DNA from: Bacteroidota bacterium
GTDB taxonomy: Bacteria > Bacteroidota > JABWAT01
Direction of reading: 5' to 3'
Assembly (NCBI GenBank): GCA_013360915.1
Contig: JABWAT010000002.1
Location: 384,098-448,097 of the forward strand
Length of the DNA stretch: 64,000 nucleotides
Position numbers and translations under genes: made by a program. Below are positions 9,457 through 18,262 of the stretch, piece after piece. Position 1 is the stretch's first letter, and each line of letters starts with the position of its first letter. Under the pieces are notes generated by a model, which was not told where the DNA came from, made no database searches, and saw only the letters and a list, made by a program, of their open reading frames with translations.

Positions 9457-9867
9457 TCAGGAATAGGTGATCAGTTGAACATTCAGCAGGTAAATGGGGG
9501 GGGCATGTCCGGGGGGATGTGAAACCAGCGTTTGAACAGATGGTCCAAACCCGGTGGCCGGAACAACTGACAGTGAGAGACCATCGGGAACGATCAGAAC
9601 CGGATGGAACGAAGACACAGGTGCAGCATCGGTGGTGCTGGTCAGAACAATGGTCGATTCCTGGCAGCAACCCGGATCGGCTATCAATCCGGCCCCGCAG
9701 GATTCAGCTTCCCGGTCCATTCCACAGCCCTGCGTGTGTTGGTTTACGGCAATGTCTGTTACCGATCCCCCGCAGAGGTGAATGGCGATGAACGCACTGG
9801 TGTTGGTGAAGGTGAGAATCACCAACATCAGACAGGCCGTAACCGATGTGAATCCTGAATGTTTCAT
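9457..9867 (-). CDS. HYC_CC_PP-family-like small protein of metal-efflux operon
   Basis: A 136-residue protein with an N-terminal hydrophobic segment (VTACLMLVILTFTNTSAFIAI) followed by HLCGG, a Cys-rich middle (QGCGMD, ESCGAG, DPGCCQE) and HPPGHAPPIY near the end. This order (H-x-C, CC, PP) fits the HYC_CC_PP family of Bacteroidota, which is often found next to copper/heavy-metal efflux genes and has no known function. It appears to be the first gene of the minus-strand operon leading to the pump. The ATG at 9867 starts directly before the signal-like segment. Periplasmic metal sensing or binding is an inference. Confidence 0.65.
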   Translation of the reverse strand: MKHSGFTSVTACLMLVILTFTNTSAFIAIHLCGGSVTDIAVNQHTQGCGMDREAESCGAGLIADPGCCQESTIVLTSTTDAAPVSSFHPVLIVPDGLSLSVVPATGFGPSVQTLVSHPPGHAPPIYLLNVQLITYS

Positions 9868-9966
9868 GTGTCGTCTTGTTTCGCTAAGATAACGAACAAC
9901 GGACTGCTTGTAAAGGTTTCTGCTCAGGCAACAGGGAACTCTAATGACGGGCTAATTGATTCAAAT

Positions 9967-9996
9967 AAAAAGGGCTCCCATGAAGGAGCCCTTTTT
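9967..9996 (-). terminator. intrinsic terminator after TonB-dependent receptor gene
   Basis: A perfect 12-bp stem AAAAAGGGCTCC / GGAGCCCTTTTT with a 6-base loop lies 23 bases after the receptor stop. The A-run and T-run on either side make it usable in both directions; on the minus strand it would end the receptor transcript. Confidence 0.85.
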
Positions 9997-10018
9997 GAAG
10001 GTCGTTGATACGATCAGA

Positions 10019-12355
10019 TCAGAATTCGACTTTGACTCCGCCAATGAAGAAACGATCCCATTGAAGCAGGTCAACAGGTTTCTGCGAATACTTATTCCAT
10101 TGAACCGAGTAGACATTCTTTGTCCCGAGGACATTCTGAAGTTCAAAGAAGGAAACGATGGCAAAAGAGTCGAACCAGGTGCGGTGATCGAACCGGATAT
10201 CGAGACGATTATAATCCGGGAATCGTTCAGAGTTAATCCGATCCTGATCCAGAATCAGGCGATTGGCCATTTTTGAAGCAGTCAGATTGACCGGGGTCTT
10301 CGGACGGCCAGAAACAAACCGGTACTTGGCACTCAGTTCATAACTTTCATTAAACCGGTAACCACCACTGATGGTAAAGACGTGGGGAATATCAAAACTG
10401 CCTGGTCTTTCTACTCCATCCAAGGCCTGATGACGGGTACGGCTCCAGCTGTAAGAGGCCAGTCCGTAAAACTGATCAGTCAGTTTTTTCTGGATGAAGA
10501 AATCGACACCATACGATTTTCCTGTACCATCGCTGATAAGCGAACCCAGGCCATTGGGTCCGTAGTCATCGCCGGAATTGGCCAGCGAAATCACTGAATC
10601 TTCGGTTGAAACGGGGTAATTGTCATATTGTTTCAGATACGTTTCAAGGGTGATTTTAATGTCTGAATCTGGATAGAAGTCGAATCCGACCACACTGTGA
10701 GTGGCCTTTATGTAAGTCAGAGCCAGATTGTGCTTATCGGTTCCGAACATCCAGAGGAATTCGGGTGCCTGATGAAAAATCCCCCAGGACGCATTCAGGT
10801 TCAGATAAGGAAGAATGGCATAGGAAGCACCGACACGCGGATCGATGGAAAATTCATTACGCAACGCTTCGAAGTAATTCAGACGGGCACCAGCAGTAAT
10901 CTTCCAATCATCAGTCGGCTTGTAAACCACCTGACTGAAGGCATTGGCCTTTGTGGAAGATTGATCGAGTGATTGGGTGTATCCTTCTGAAGGGCGGTTG
11001 AAAGCATTGGTATCGGCGGCGATGACCGAATTGTAATCAAAGGATACCTGTTTAACCGATGCACCGCTCAGTAATTCCAGATTGCGTCCCAGATAGGTGG
11101 AATACTCATATTTAATTCCGTTGGTAAACTCAGTCGATTCATTATCAACCATCTGACGGTTGGCCTGATTGAAAACATCGGTCACCTTAACATCCCAATG
11201 GTTGCGGGTGGTCCAGACATACAGGTTTCCAAAAGATTTGTTGTTGAACAGGTGGCGCCAGGAAAGACCTGCGAGGTACTGGTCGCCATAAAAATCGGTT
11301 TCTTCAGAAAGCCTCAGTTCAGGGTCCTTCTCGTCAGGATCATCTTCGAAATTGATCTCATCAATTCCGCCAAGCAGGATCAGATTCAGACTGTTTCTGT
11401 TATCAATTGTATGGGTGACCTTGGCATTCAGGTTCGAGTATTTGGGAATGGCAGAAAGTCCCAGACTTCCGAAAATGAGATCCAGGTAGGATCGGCGAAC
11501 GTTGAGCAGGTAGGTGGTGTTGGCACCGATGGGTCCTTCCAGAATCAGGCCGGCACCAGCCATGGACAGTTCAAACGCACCTGCGATGGCATCAGGGTTT
11601 CCCTGACGTAAGCGGATATCGAGCACAGATGACAATTTATCTCCGTACCGTGCCGGCATTCCACCAGACATGAAGGTGGCTTCTGAAATGAATTCGGTTT
11701 GCATAAAACCGATCGGACCGCCGGTGGAACCCTGTGTTCCAAAATGGTTCAGGTTTGGGATTTCAAATCCGTCCACCAAGTTCAGGTTTTCTGCGGGGGA
11801 TCCTCCGCGAACAATCAAATCATTGCGCTGGTCGGTGGTTTGTACCACACCGGGCATGGTCATGATCATGCGTGAAATATCGGCAGCAGCTCCGGGTGCC
11901 CGGCGTATTTCCTCATAGGTAAATGCCTGCAAACTGGTGGGAACCTCGGTTGGTTTGTAAAACAATTCACCTTCCACCACGATCTCTTCATTCAGTTCAA
12001 TCGCGGTGGATTCGAGTTCAATGTTAAGCTGAGTCGGATTAATGGGACTGATGGCAATATCTGTCCGGACCTGGGGCAGGTAACCGACCATGGAAATTTT
12101 AACTGAAATGACCCCGACCGGCGCATTATCGATTTTGTATTTTCCATCCAGATCGGTGGCGCCACCTGTGGCTGTTTGCTGAACAATCACGTTGGCCCCG
12201 ATGAGGGGTTCGCGGGTTGCACGGTCAACGACCACACCATACAAACGACCAAAGCGGGCATCAAGAAGATTGGAAGAACCGGTTGAAGTGGCCGTACCCG
12301 TATTGCCACCATTCAGACCGGTGAGGAAAGTGAAAAGCAGAATCAGATGTGTCAT
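10019..12355 (-). CDS. TonB-dependent receptor with carboxypeptidase-like N-terminal domain
   Basis: Outer-membrane active transporter or receptor (778 aa). After a short signal segment (MTHLILLFTFLTGL) comes a CarboxypepD_reg-like domain (GRLYGVVVDRATREPLIGAN, TDLDGKYKI), then the plug domain (GAAADISRMIMTMPGVVQ, NDLIVRGGSPAENLNLVDGF) and a beta-barrel ending ...RFFIGGVKVEF with a terminal Phe. GGAG precedes the ATG at 12355. The ligand cannot be read from sequence; it stands alone between two terminators, upstream of the metal-efflux operon on the same strand, so a link to metal handling is possible but not shown. Confidence 0.88.
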   Translation of the reverse strand: MTHLILLFTFLTGLNGGNTGTATSTGSSNLLDARFGRLYGVVVDRATREPLIGANVIVQQTATGGATDLDGKYKIDNAPVGVISVKISMVGYLPQVRTDIAISPINPTQLNIELESTAIELNEEIVVEGELFYKPTEVPTSLQAFTYEEIRRAPGAAADISRMIMTMPGVVQTTDQRNDLIVRGGSPAENLNLVDGFEIPNLNHFGTQGSTGGPIGFMQTEFISEATFMSGGMPARYGDKLSSVLDIRLRQGNPDAIAGAFELSMAGAGLILEGPIGANTTYLLNVRRSYLDLIFGSLGLSAIPKYSNLNAKVTHTIDNRNSLNLILLGGIDEINFEDDPDEKDPELRLSEETDFYGDQYLAGLSWRHLFNNKSFGNLYVWTTRNHWDVKVTDVFNQANRQMVDNESTEFTNGIKYEYSTYLGRNLELLSGASVKQVSFDYNSVIAADTNAFNRPSEGYTQSLDQSSTKANAFSQVVYKPTDDWKITAGARLNYFEALRNEFSIDPRVGASYAILPYLNLNASWGIFHQAPEFLWMFGTDKHNLALTYIKATHSVVGFDFYPDSDIKITLETYLKQYDNYPVSTEDSVISLANSGDDYGPNGLGSLISDGTGKSYGVDFFIQKKLTDQFYGLASYSWSRTRHQALDGVERPGSFDIPHVFTISGGYRFNESYELSAKYRFVSGRPKTPVNLTASKMANRLILDQDRINSERFPDYNRLDIRFDHRTWFDSFAIVSFFELQNVLGTKNVYSVQWNKYSQKPVDLLQWDRFFIGGVKVEF

Positions 12356-12472
12356 GGTTTTCTCCGTTTTTTAAACCTGGGACGAAAGTCCGGGTTTTAC
12401 GGTATAATCTGAAGAAAGGTCCGACGAATGACCGGATCGGGCAGATGAAAAGGTTGGGTTTCCCGATGAAAA

Positions 12473-12502
12473 CACAGCCGGATTTGGTTAGATCCGGCTG
12501 TG
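12473..12502 (-). terminator. terminator-like hairpin after the EF-hand membrane protein gene
   Basis: An 11-bp perfect inverted repeat CACAGCCGGAT / ATCCGGCTGTG with an 8-base loop lies just after the stop of the gene at 12510. On the minus strand it is followed by TTTT. Confidence 0.7.
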
Positions 12503-12509
12503 GATTGGC

Positions 12510-14621
12510 TCAGAGTTTAATCCATTCCATGTACCAGGCAAGGATCGCAAGTCCGGCCAGAAGGATAATCACGGTTATAATCGGACCGGCATAATTTTTC
12601 TGCTGATACGGATCTTTCAGTAAACGGACGGAACCCGGAGGCAATTTAGAAAGCCGGGTGAGGGAGCGGCCAAAAGGAATATTGATTTTCGCCCTTGTAT
12701 TGACCGCCCAGCCATTTGCATCGAGCAATGGGGCCAGATTCCGGTTTCGGAGCTTCAGCCAGGCGAGCAACATGGACGGTCCGGAAATGAGCAGCATGAT
12801 TCCCGCAATGGCAAGCGGCATCTGGTACCAGGCCAGTCCGAGGAATCCGGCTGCAATTGATACCACGGCGGTTGAAAGCGCGGCAAATGCCAATCCGATG
12901 GCGGCAAAAATACCCGCAAATTTTCCCACGTCGAAGGGTTGTGGCGGGGCTTTCGGAGGTTCGGCTGGCGGCGGGGCTGTCAGTCGGGAACCCGTAGATT
13001 CAATATTGGCTGCGGCCTGAGATTCAACGGCCTTGTCCTTGGAGGATGCAAATTTTTCAAGCCAGCCCGACACCATCCGTGCAAACCGGTTATACGGTGA
13101 CCAGAATGCCTGGCGGATACTGATGGGATGATCCAGAATTTTGACAATCCGTGCATCCCAATCCTTGCCCTTCCGGTCATAATAAACACCATTCCGGCCC
13201 ACCATGAGGTTGTCGACATCACCATCGGTCAACGCAGCGGCAATCATGAATTTTTCCGGACTGTCCTTGCGGGAACATTCACAGTACACCAGATAAATAT
13301 AGGCCAGATTTGACATGACGGCATGGGCGCCGGGATCGGCTACCCTGATGACCAGTTCACTGGACCGGCCATCCAGAAATAACTTACCTGATTGGAAGGA
13401 GGCTGGTTTGGTCTTGGTGTAAAAATAACGCAGGCTCACATAATTGTTGAGAAATTCATCCAGGTGGGCCAGACAGATCATTACCTCGTGGACCTGAGTC
13501 CAGCGACTTAAGCGGGCGGCAACCACTTCGTTTCGTTGGGTCAGTTCCGCCAGATCGGTGGACTGAACTGCCTTCAGGGCTTCTTCAAGTAATTCAGCAG
13601 AAACCGACCCGAGTCCGGTCACCGGTTTCCCTGCCAGCCAGGTCTGATAGCTGTGAAAAACGGCTTTGATTTTCAGCCAGTCTTCATCGGTGAGTTTCTC
13701 CTTCCGGCCGGTGACGGGGCCTGCCACCTGAACGGCAAACTCATGAAGTCTCGATTTCCAGGCCGGGTTAACTCCTTCCTGTAAGTGCAGTTTCCGGTCA
13801 TTTTTTATCTGTGACAGAGGTAATTGTTCGATGGGGCCGGTCCAGCTTGAGAGAACCACGCCATCGGTTTCCGGTGCCCGGGCATTCAGTGCATCGGTCC
13901 AGTTTTCCTGATAGGCCAGCAGATCGACCCGATTGAAAAAGTCATCGATTTTGGACTCGAGGGTCAGGTAGGTCTGGTAGGCCTGATCAAAATCGGAACC
14001 GAACAGGCGGGTAGCCGCGTCTTTTCCGGCTGTTTTCCGGAAGGATTGTTCAGCCTCTGCAAGTGCCTGGAATCCATTCACAAGCGAAATCGGAATTTTT
14101 CGATCCGAAATCTGATGAACCGTTTCAAGAACCGACAGAGCTGGCTGCAGCCCGGCAAGTTCCGGGTGCCCCGACCGCACAAATCCATCTCCCGTCACTG
14201 GGCCGCTCTGGAGGGTTTCGATGGCTTTCAGGTAGTCTTTCTCACCAACCGGATCTGTGTTGGCCAACTGGAGGGTAGACAGTATTTCGGTCAGTGACTG
14301 ACTGACACTCTGTCCCTCGGGCGTTTTCTGATTAATGACCGAAAGACAGATGGTTTCGGGTCGCCTGAAGACCAGTGAAGAATCGGTCAGAATCAGGTTC
14401 AACCGCCTGACCAGTTGTAAAACCTCAGGGACCCGTATGCGACCATCTTTGTCAGAATCCAAAAGGGACATGAGGTCGGCATTCAATTCCAATCCGTGAG
14501 TCGGACAGGCCAGAACCGCCCACAGTTTCTGGTCCAGTTCATCTAGATGACGCAGATCGGCATCGGTTTCCAGAAGTACCTGATCGAAACCACCGGACCG
14601 GAAAAATTTCCACTGATTCAT
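12510..14621 (-). CDS. EF-hand membrane protein coupled to NADH dehydrogenase, function unknown
   Basis: A 703-residue protein without a recognised overall family. Residues 55-66 form a canonical EF-hand calcium loop (DSDKDGRIRVPE: D at 1, 3 and 5, G at 6, I at 8, E at 12). A long soluble, mostly helical region follows, then a Pro/Ala linker (TAPPPAEPPKAPPQP) and hydrophobic segments at about residues 590-650 (FAALSTAVVSIAAGFLGLAW, PLAIAGIMLLISGPSMLLAW). One more sits at the extreme C-terminus (IITVIILLAGLAILAWYMEW). No signal peptide is evident, so the N-terminal part is probably cytoplasmic. Its ATG overlaps the stop of the NDH-2 gene (ATGA), so the two are co-translated. A calcium-responsive partner of the dehydrogenase is an inference. 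Confidence 0.75.
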   Translation of the reverse strand: MNQWKFFRSGGFDQVLLETDADLRHLDELDQKLWAVLACPTHGLELNADLMSLLDSDKDGRIRVPEVLQLVRRLNLILTDSSLVFRRPETICLSVINQKTPEGQSVSQSLTEILSTLQLANTDPVGEKDYLKAIETLQSGPVTGDGFVRSGHPELAGLQPALSVLETVHQISDRKIPISLVNGFQALAEAEQSFRKTAGKDAATRLFGSDFDQAYQTYLTLESKIDDFFNRVDLLAYQENWTDALNARAPETDGVVLSSWTGPIEQLPLSQIKNDRKLHLQEGVNPAWKSRLHEFAVQVAGPVTGRKEKLTDEDWLKIKAVFHSYQTWLAGKPVTGLGSVSAELLEEALKAVQSTDLAELTQRNEVVAARLSRWTQVHEVMICLAHLDEFLNNYVSLRYFYTKTKPASFQSGKLFLDGRSSELVIRVADPGAHAVMSNLAYIYLVYCECSRKDSPEKFMIAAALTDGDVDNLMVGRNGVYYDRKGKDWDARIVKILDHPISIRQAFWSPYNRFARMVSGWLEKFASSKDKAVESQAAANIESTGSRLTAPPPAEPPKAPPQPFDVGKFAGIFAAIGLAFAALSTAVVSIAAGFLGLAWYQMPLAIAGIMLLISGPSMLLAWLKLRNRNLAPLLDANGWAVNTRAKINIPFGRSLTRLSKLPPGSVRLLKDPYQQKNYAGPIITVIILLAGLAILAWYMEWIKL

Positions 14622-15904
14622 GACGGTTCCTTTCTGCCTGTCGGGGTCAGTATCAGCCGGATACCCCGATCATAACTAAAGTAATTGTAAACCCAGTTGA
14701 TAAAAACGACGACCCGGTTTCTGAAACCGACCAGAGTCATCAGATGAACAGCCATCCAGACAAACCAGGCAATGAGCCCGCTGAACCGCACCGGTTTCAG
14801 GTCAACCACCGCCCGGTTCCGGCCAATGGTTGCCATCGATCCCAGATCCTTGTATTCAAACGGGACCGGTTCCTTTCCGCTCAGTCGTCTTTTCAGATCG
14901 TTTGCCACAAAAGTTCCCATCTGAATGGCCACCTGTGCCACCATGGGAAGTCCTTTAGGAAAGGCGGCGGTAGGACGGAATGCCAGATCGCCGATCACAT
15001 AAACCGACCCGGCTCCTTCCACACGGCAATAATCATCCACCTGAATGCGGTTTCCGCGCTGAATGAGCGGATCGGGGAGTCCGGGGATGAGTGCACCTTC
15101 CACGCCGGCACTCCAGATGACCGCACCGGACCGGATGGTCACTCCATTCTTCAGTTTCAGACCAACACCGTCGAAATCGACCACCGGGGCGTTCAGCCAG
15201 ACGGTGACGCCCAGTTCTTCCAGGTAATGCCGGGCCGATTCCGAGGCATGAGCTGACATGGCTGCCAGAAGGGAAGGACCTGCTTCAACCAGATGGATCT
15301 GCATCCGGCGGATGTCCAGCTCGGGGAAGTCGCGGGGAAGGATGTGTCGTTTCAATTCGCCGATGGCTCCGGCTGTTTCTACGCCGGTTGGACCGCCCCC
15401 GACCACCACCACGGTCATCAGGGCATCCTGTTCGGCCAGGTTTTCGGTCAGTGTGGCTTTTTCAAAATTCCTGAACAGCCGGGCGCGGATATCCATGGCT
15501 TCCGGTATGGATTTCATTGGCATGGAATGAGCCGAAAAACTGTCCATTCCGAAAAAGTTCGACCGGCTGCCTGCAGCAACAATCAGATAATCCCAGGACA
15601 CCGGCCCAATGCTGGTTTCGACCTTTTTAGAGGCTGTATCGATGAAATTAACTTCAGCCATCCGGTAGATCAGATTATGATGGCCTTTAAAAATTTTCCT
15701 GAGAGGATACCCGATGGAATCGGGTTCAAGTCCGGCAGTGGCAACCTGATAGAGGAGAGGCTGAAAGGTGTGGTAATTGTTCTTATCAATCAGAATCACC
15801 TGAACAGGGGCGCGCCGGAGAGCTCTGGCTGCAGCCAGACCGCCAAATCCGCCTCCGATAATGACGACACGGGGGCGATTGGATTGCGGAATTGAGGAAT
15901 TCAT
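14618..15904 (-). CDS. ndh: type II NADH:quinone oxidoreductase (NDH-2)
   Basis: Single-subunit FAD enzyme that passes electrons from NADH to quinone without pumping protons. The 428-residue protein has the FAD-binding fold at residues 11-40 (RVVIIGGGFGGLAAARAL...LIDKNNYHTFQPLLYQVA), the second nucleotide-binding motif (TVVVVGGGPTGVETAGAIGE) and the FAD motif VYVIGDLAF. A C-terminal membrane-binding region (GFRNRVVVFINWVYNYFSYD) is typical of this family. AAGGG lies upstream of the ATG at 15904. The gene is first in a two-gene minus-strand unit with the EF-hand protein. Confidence 0.9.
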   Translation of the reverse strand: MNSSIPQSNRPRVVIIGGGFGGLAAARALRRAPVQVILIDKNNYHTFQPLLYQVATAGLEPDSIGYPLRKIFKGHHNLIYRMAEVNFIDTASKKVETSIGPVSWDYLIVAAGSRSNFFGMDSFSAHSMPMKSIPEAMDIRARLFRNFEKATLTENLAEQDALMTVVVVGGGPTGVETAGAIGELKRHILPRDFPELDIRRMQIHLVEAGPSLLAAMSAHASESARHYLEELGVTVWLNAPVVDFDGVGLKLKNGVTIRSGAVIWSAGVEGALIPGLPDPLIQRGNRIQVDDYCRVEGAGSVYVIGDLAFRPTAAFPKGLPMVAQVAIQMGTFVANDLKRRLSGKEPVPFEYKDLGSMATIGRNRAVVDLKPVRFSGLIAWFVWMAVHLMTLVGFRNRVVVFINWVYNYFSYDRGIRLILTPTGRKEPS

Positions 15905-16022
15905 AAAACCCTTCTTATTTTTACCGGTTGCAGGACAGCAAATTACGGATTCCGGAGGATTTTATTCAAACCTGCCTTTCGGTTTGTTTCCTGGGACACT
16001 TAAACAGAAGTGGGAGAAACCG

Positions 16023-16205
16023 ATGACAATCGAAAAAAAACCGGATGAGGCCCTTAAACGCAAGCGGAAAACCCGGTCGGCCGTTTTTCTGATTTTGTCG
16101 GCTGTCTTTATTGTTTACATTGTGATCTATCCGGATTACTGGATTTTTTCATCCATCATGGCTGCGCTGAGTATGTCGGCCTGGATGATTAACCGTCGTT
16201 TGTAA
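16023..16205 (+). CDS. small membrane protein, unknown
   Basis: A 60-residue protein with a basic start (MTIEKKPDEALKRKRKTR) and two hydrophobic segments (SAVFLILSAVFIVYIVIYP; WIFSSIMAALSMSAWMI), so probably a hairpin inner-membrane protein with both ends in the cytoplasm. The ATG at 16023 follows GGGAG at short spacing; the longer frame upstream lacks coding character and overlaps the NDH-2 promoter region. It is divergent from ndh and 24 bases upstream of the YtfJ-like gene, probably co-transcribed with it. Function unknown. Confidence 0.7.
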   Translation: MTIEKKPDEALKRKRKTRSAVFLILSAVFIVYIVIYPDYWIFSSIMAALSMSAWMINRRL

Positions 16206-16229
16206 TCAAAGTTTATCAAAGGAGAACCC

Positions 16230-16754
16230 ATGCGATCATTTCTGCCTGTAACTTTTGCCATGTTGTTATCCGTTCCGGTTTTTGGACAGTTGAAGACCGG
16301 AGCCGCACCTGCTGTTGTTGATTTAAAGGGAGATGCCGGTGGCCGTCTGAACGGGACGCCGTGGTCCTCGACCGAATTGACTGGTAAGGTTTACACGCTC
16401 ATGTATGTGGATCCGGATGAGAAGGGATTGAATGAGCATGTGGAACAGGCTTTAAAAAAAGAAAACTTTCCGAGAGATAAATACGGGTCGGTTGCGGTCA
16501 TCAACATGGGCGCCACCTGGAAACCGAATTTTGCCATCAAGATGATTCTGGATGGAAAGCAGAAGGAATTTCCCAATACCATTTACGTGATGGATAAGGA
16601 TAAAGCACTGGTGAAAAAGTGGAAGGCCGCCGATGACTCTTACCATGTGATCACCTTTGATCAGACCGGAAAAGTCATATTCGAAAAGTCTGGCAAGTTA
16701 TCCGATGATGATGTGAAACGCCTGATCAAAGCCATCCGGGAACAAATCGGCTGA
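16230..16754 (+). CDS. YtfJ-family periplasmic protein
   Basis: A 174-residue secreted protein with a signal peptide (AMLLSVPVFGQ) and a thioredoxin-like fold similar to E. coli YtfJ: ELTGKVYTLMYVDPDEKGLNEH, FPRDKYGSVAVINMGATWKP, YVMDKDKALVKKWKAADDSY, ITFDQTGKVIFEKSGKLS. There is no CxxC, so it is not a classical thioredoxin. A GGAG lies 6 bases before the ATG. The family's function is not known. It converges on sugE, with 6 bases between the stops. Confidence 0.75.
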   Translation: MRSFLPVTFAMLLSVPVFGQLKTGAAPAVVDLKGDAGGRLNGTPWSSTELTGKVYTLMYVDPDEKGLNEHVEQALKKENFPRDKYGSVAVINMGATWKPNFAIKMILDGKQKEFPNTIYVMDKDKALVKKWKAADDSYHVITFDQTGKVIFEKSGKLSDDDVKRLIKAIREQIG

Positions 16755-16760
16755 TACCAT

Positions 16761-17075
16761 TCAGACGGAAATTTTCAGACCAACAATACCGGCCACGATG
16801 AGTACAATGCAAACGAGCCTTATCCAGGTGGTTGGTTCCTGAAAAAGAATCATTCCTGCAATGGCTGTTCCGGCAGCTCCGATTCCGGTCCATACTGCAT
16901 AAGCCGTTCCGATGGGAATCATCTGAACGGCTTTTGAGAGAAACCAGAAACTGGCCAGCATAAGAAGGATGGTCACCGTTGCCGACAACGGCCGTGTGAA
17001 TCCGTGACTGACCTTCAAACCGATTGCCCAGGCAATTTCAAGCAGCCCGGCAATCAACAAGTAAATCCATGCCAT
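16761..17075 (-). CDS. sugE: SMR-family exporter, SugE/Gdx type (guanidinium/quaternary ammonium efflux)
   Basis: A 104-residue, four-helix transporter that works as a dual-topology dimer exchanging protons for small cations. It starts MAWIYLLIAGLLEIAWAIGL with the essential Glu in helix 1, carries the SugE-type GTAYAVWTGIGAAGTAIAG and ends GIVGLKISV. This pattern fits SugE/Gdx (guanidinium exporters) rather than EmrE. No guanidine riboswitch can be seen: only 18 bases separate it from the divergent sufE gene. Confidence 0.88.
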   Translation of the reverse strand: MAWIYLLIAGLLEIAWAIGLKVSHGFTRPLSATVTILLMLASFWFLSKAVQMIPIGTAYAVWTGIGAAGTAIAGMILFQEPTTWIRLVCIVLIVAGIVGLKISV

Positions 17076-17093
17076 TAAAAGTCCCTTTTTAAA

Positions 17094-17540
17094 ATGATGT
17101 TAACCATCGACGACGCACAAAGTCAATTGATATCCCGCTTCGACGGCCTCACCGACTGGGAAGATAAATACAAGCTGATTATCCGGCTGGGGAAGGACAT
17201 GCCGGGTCTTGACGTGGCCGATCAGACCGAGGATAACAAAGTCAACGGTTGCCAGTCACAGGTCTGGCTGAAAGCAGAACTCCGGGATGGGCGGGTATGG
17301 TTCACCGGTGACAGCGATGCCTTCATTGTCAAAGGCCTGGTGGCCATGCTTCTGAGTGTGTATTCGGGTCAGACCCCTGCCGATATTATTAAAACACAGC
17401 CAGCGTTCCTGTCGGCCATTGGGCTCGACCGCCATCTGTCACAGAACCGGACGAACGGATTGGCCTCGATGGTGAAAAAAATCAAACTGTATGCGCTGGC
17501 TTTTCAGGTCAGGATGTCCTCGAACCAGCAAAGCTCCTGA
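17094..17540 (+). CDS. sufE: SufE-family cysteine desulfuration protein
   Basis: Sulfur acceptor that takes persulfide from the SufS cysteine desulfurase for Fe-S cluster assembly. The 148-residue protein has the family layout: LISRFDGLTDWEDKYKLIIR, DNKVNGCQSQVWL with the acceptor Cys, VKGLVAMLLSVYSGQTPADI and LSQNRTNGLASMVKKIK. Two ATG codons stand in tandem at 17094 and 17097. No sufS or sufBCD genes are in the window, so it is a stand-alone copy. Confidence 0.88.
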   Translation: MMLTIDDAQSQLISRFDGLTDWEDKYKLIIRLGKDMPGLDVADQTEDNKVNGCQSQVWLKAELRDGRVWFTGDSDAFIVKGLVAMLLSVYSGQTPADIIKTQPAFLSAIGLDRHLSQNRTNGLASMVKKIKLYALAFQVRMSSNQQSS

Positions 17541-17757
17541 TGGTCGAGGTAAAACGCCCCGCTTCACCATGAAACAGCAGATGCCACTCGAAAGCAGACA
17601 GGAACCGGGAAAGCTCAGGGGAAAAACCAGGGTATGACAGAAAATAGTCCCTGCAATCGGCCGTCAGTGACGAGAGTTCTGGCAGATTATATTGCTGACG
17701 GTTTGAGTCAACACGGTCGATCATGTTCAGAACGGTATCCAGTGGCCAGTCTTTCAT
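17509..17757 (-). CDS. small hypothetical protein, possible leaderless gene
   Basis: An 82-residue frame (begins MKDWPLDTVLNMIDRVDSN) with codon choice like the neighbouring genes (CTG, GAT, ACC, GAA). It overlaps the end of sufE by 32 bases on the opposite strand. There is no Shine-Dalgarno, but a TATCTTTG element stands 4 bases before the ATG, which would put the transcript start at or next to the start codon. No family recognised. It also overlaps the start region of the + strand gene at 17742, so one of the two starts may be wrong. Confidence 0.45.
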   Translation of the reverse strand: MKDWPLDTVLNMIDRVDSNRQQYNLPELSSLTADCRDYFLSYPGFSPELSRFLSAFEWHLLFHGEAGRFTSTIRSFAGSRTS

Positions 17758-18251
17758 TTGGCAAAGATATCACCAGGCTGATCCGATTCAGTTGTCTGAC
17801 TGCCGGTTTGCTCCTTGTGCTGGTTTTTCTTCCCGATACTTCAACGGCTCAGTATCACCATGGCTTTGGAGCACGCATGGGCTCGGTCAGCGGTCTGACA
17901 GCGAAGTATTGGTTCGACAACCGGACCGCTCTGGATGCGAGTCTTTCCTACCGGATTGATTCCTATGGAACCCTTGATGCATCCTACCTGTATCATTACC
18001 GCGGGTATATTGATGAGTTTGTGTTTTTTCCCTACATCGGTGCAGGTGCTTTTACCGGTAAATCGGTGGGGGACAGTCAGTTGCTGGTCAGACGTTACAA
18101 GTCCTGGTATGCCGGATTGCTTGTGAAGGCAGGTTTTTCCATTCCGGTTTCCCGTATTGACTTTGCGGCCGAGGCAGGCGGCTGGTCCACCATGGCACCC
18201 GACATCTGGGGAGAGTGGGTTTTCGAAATTATTGTCCGTTACTGGTTATAA
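17742..18251 (+). CDS. predicted outer-membrane beta-barrel protein, start uncertain
   Basis: The mature part (YHHGFGARMGSVSGLTAKYW, LDASLSYRID, YLYHYRGYID, FFPYIGAGAF, IWGEWVFEIIVRYWL) alternates aromatic and polar residues and ends in an aromatic-rich strand like a small outer-membrane barrel. A signal peptide (LIRFSCLTAGLLLVLVFLPDTSTAQ) precedes it. The frame stays open to an ATG at 17634, but that stretch looks non-coding and lies opposite another candidate gene. GTG at 17742 is the nearest upstream standard start and is used here without Shine-Dalgarno support. The apt gene follows by 11 bases. Confidence 0.6.
   Translation: MASLSFGKDITRLIRFSCLTAGLLLVLVFLPDTSTAQYHHGFGARMGSVSGLTAKYWFDNRTALDASLSYRIDSYGTLDASYLYHYRGYIDEFVFFPYIGAGAFTGKSVGDSQLLVRRYKSWYAGLLVKAGFSIPVSRIDFAAEAGGWSTMAPDIWGEWVFEIIVRYWL
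17762..17769 (-). promoter_or_regulatory. TAnnTTTG-type -7 element before the gene at 17509-17757
   Basis: Read on the minus strand the octamer is TATCTTTG, an exact match to the Bacteroidota -7 consensus TAnnTTTG, 4 bases before the ATG. No clear TTTG -33 element was seen upstream. Confidence 0.4.
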
Positions 18252-18262
18252 AGGAGTTTTAA

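Noticed and set aside
16761-17093. Guanidine riboswitch controlling sugE
   Set aside because: Only 18 bases separate sugE from the divergent sufE gene, and no conserved riboswitch motif was seen.
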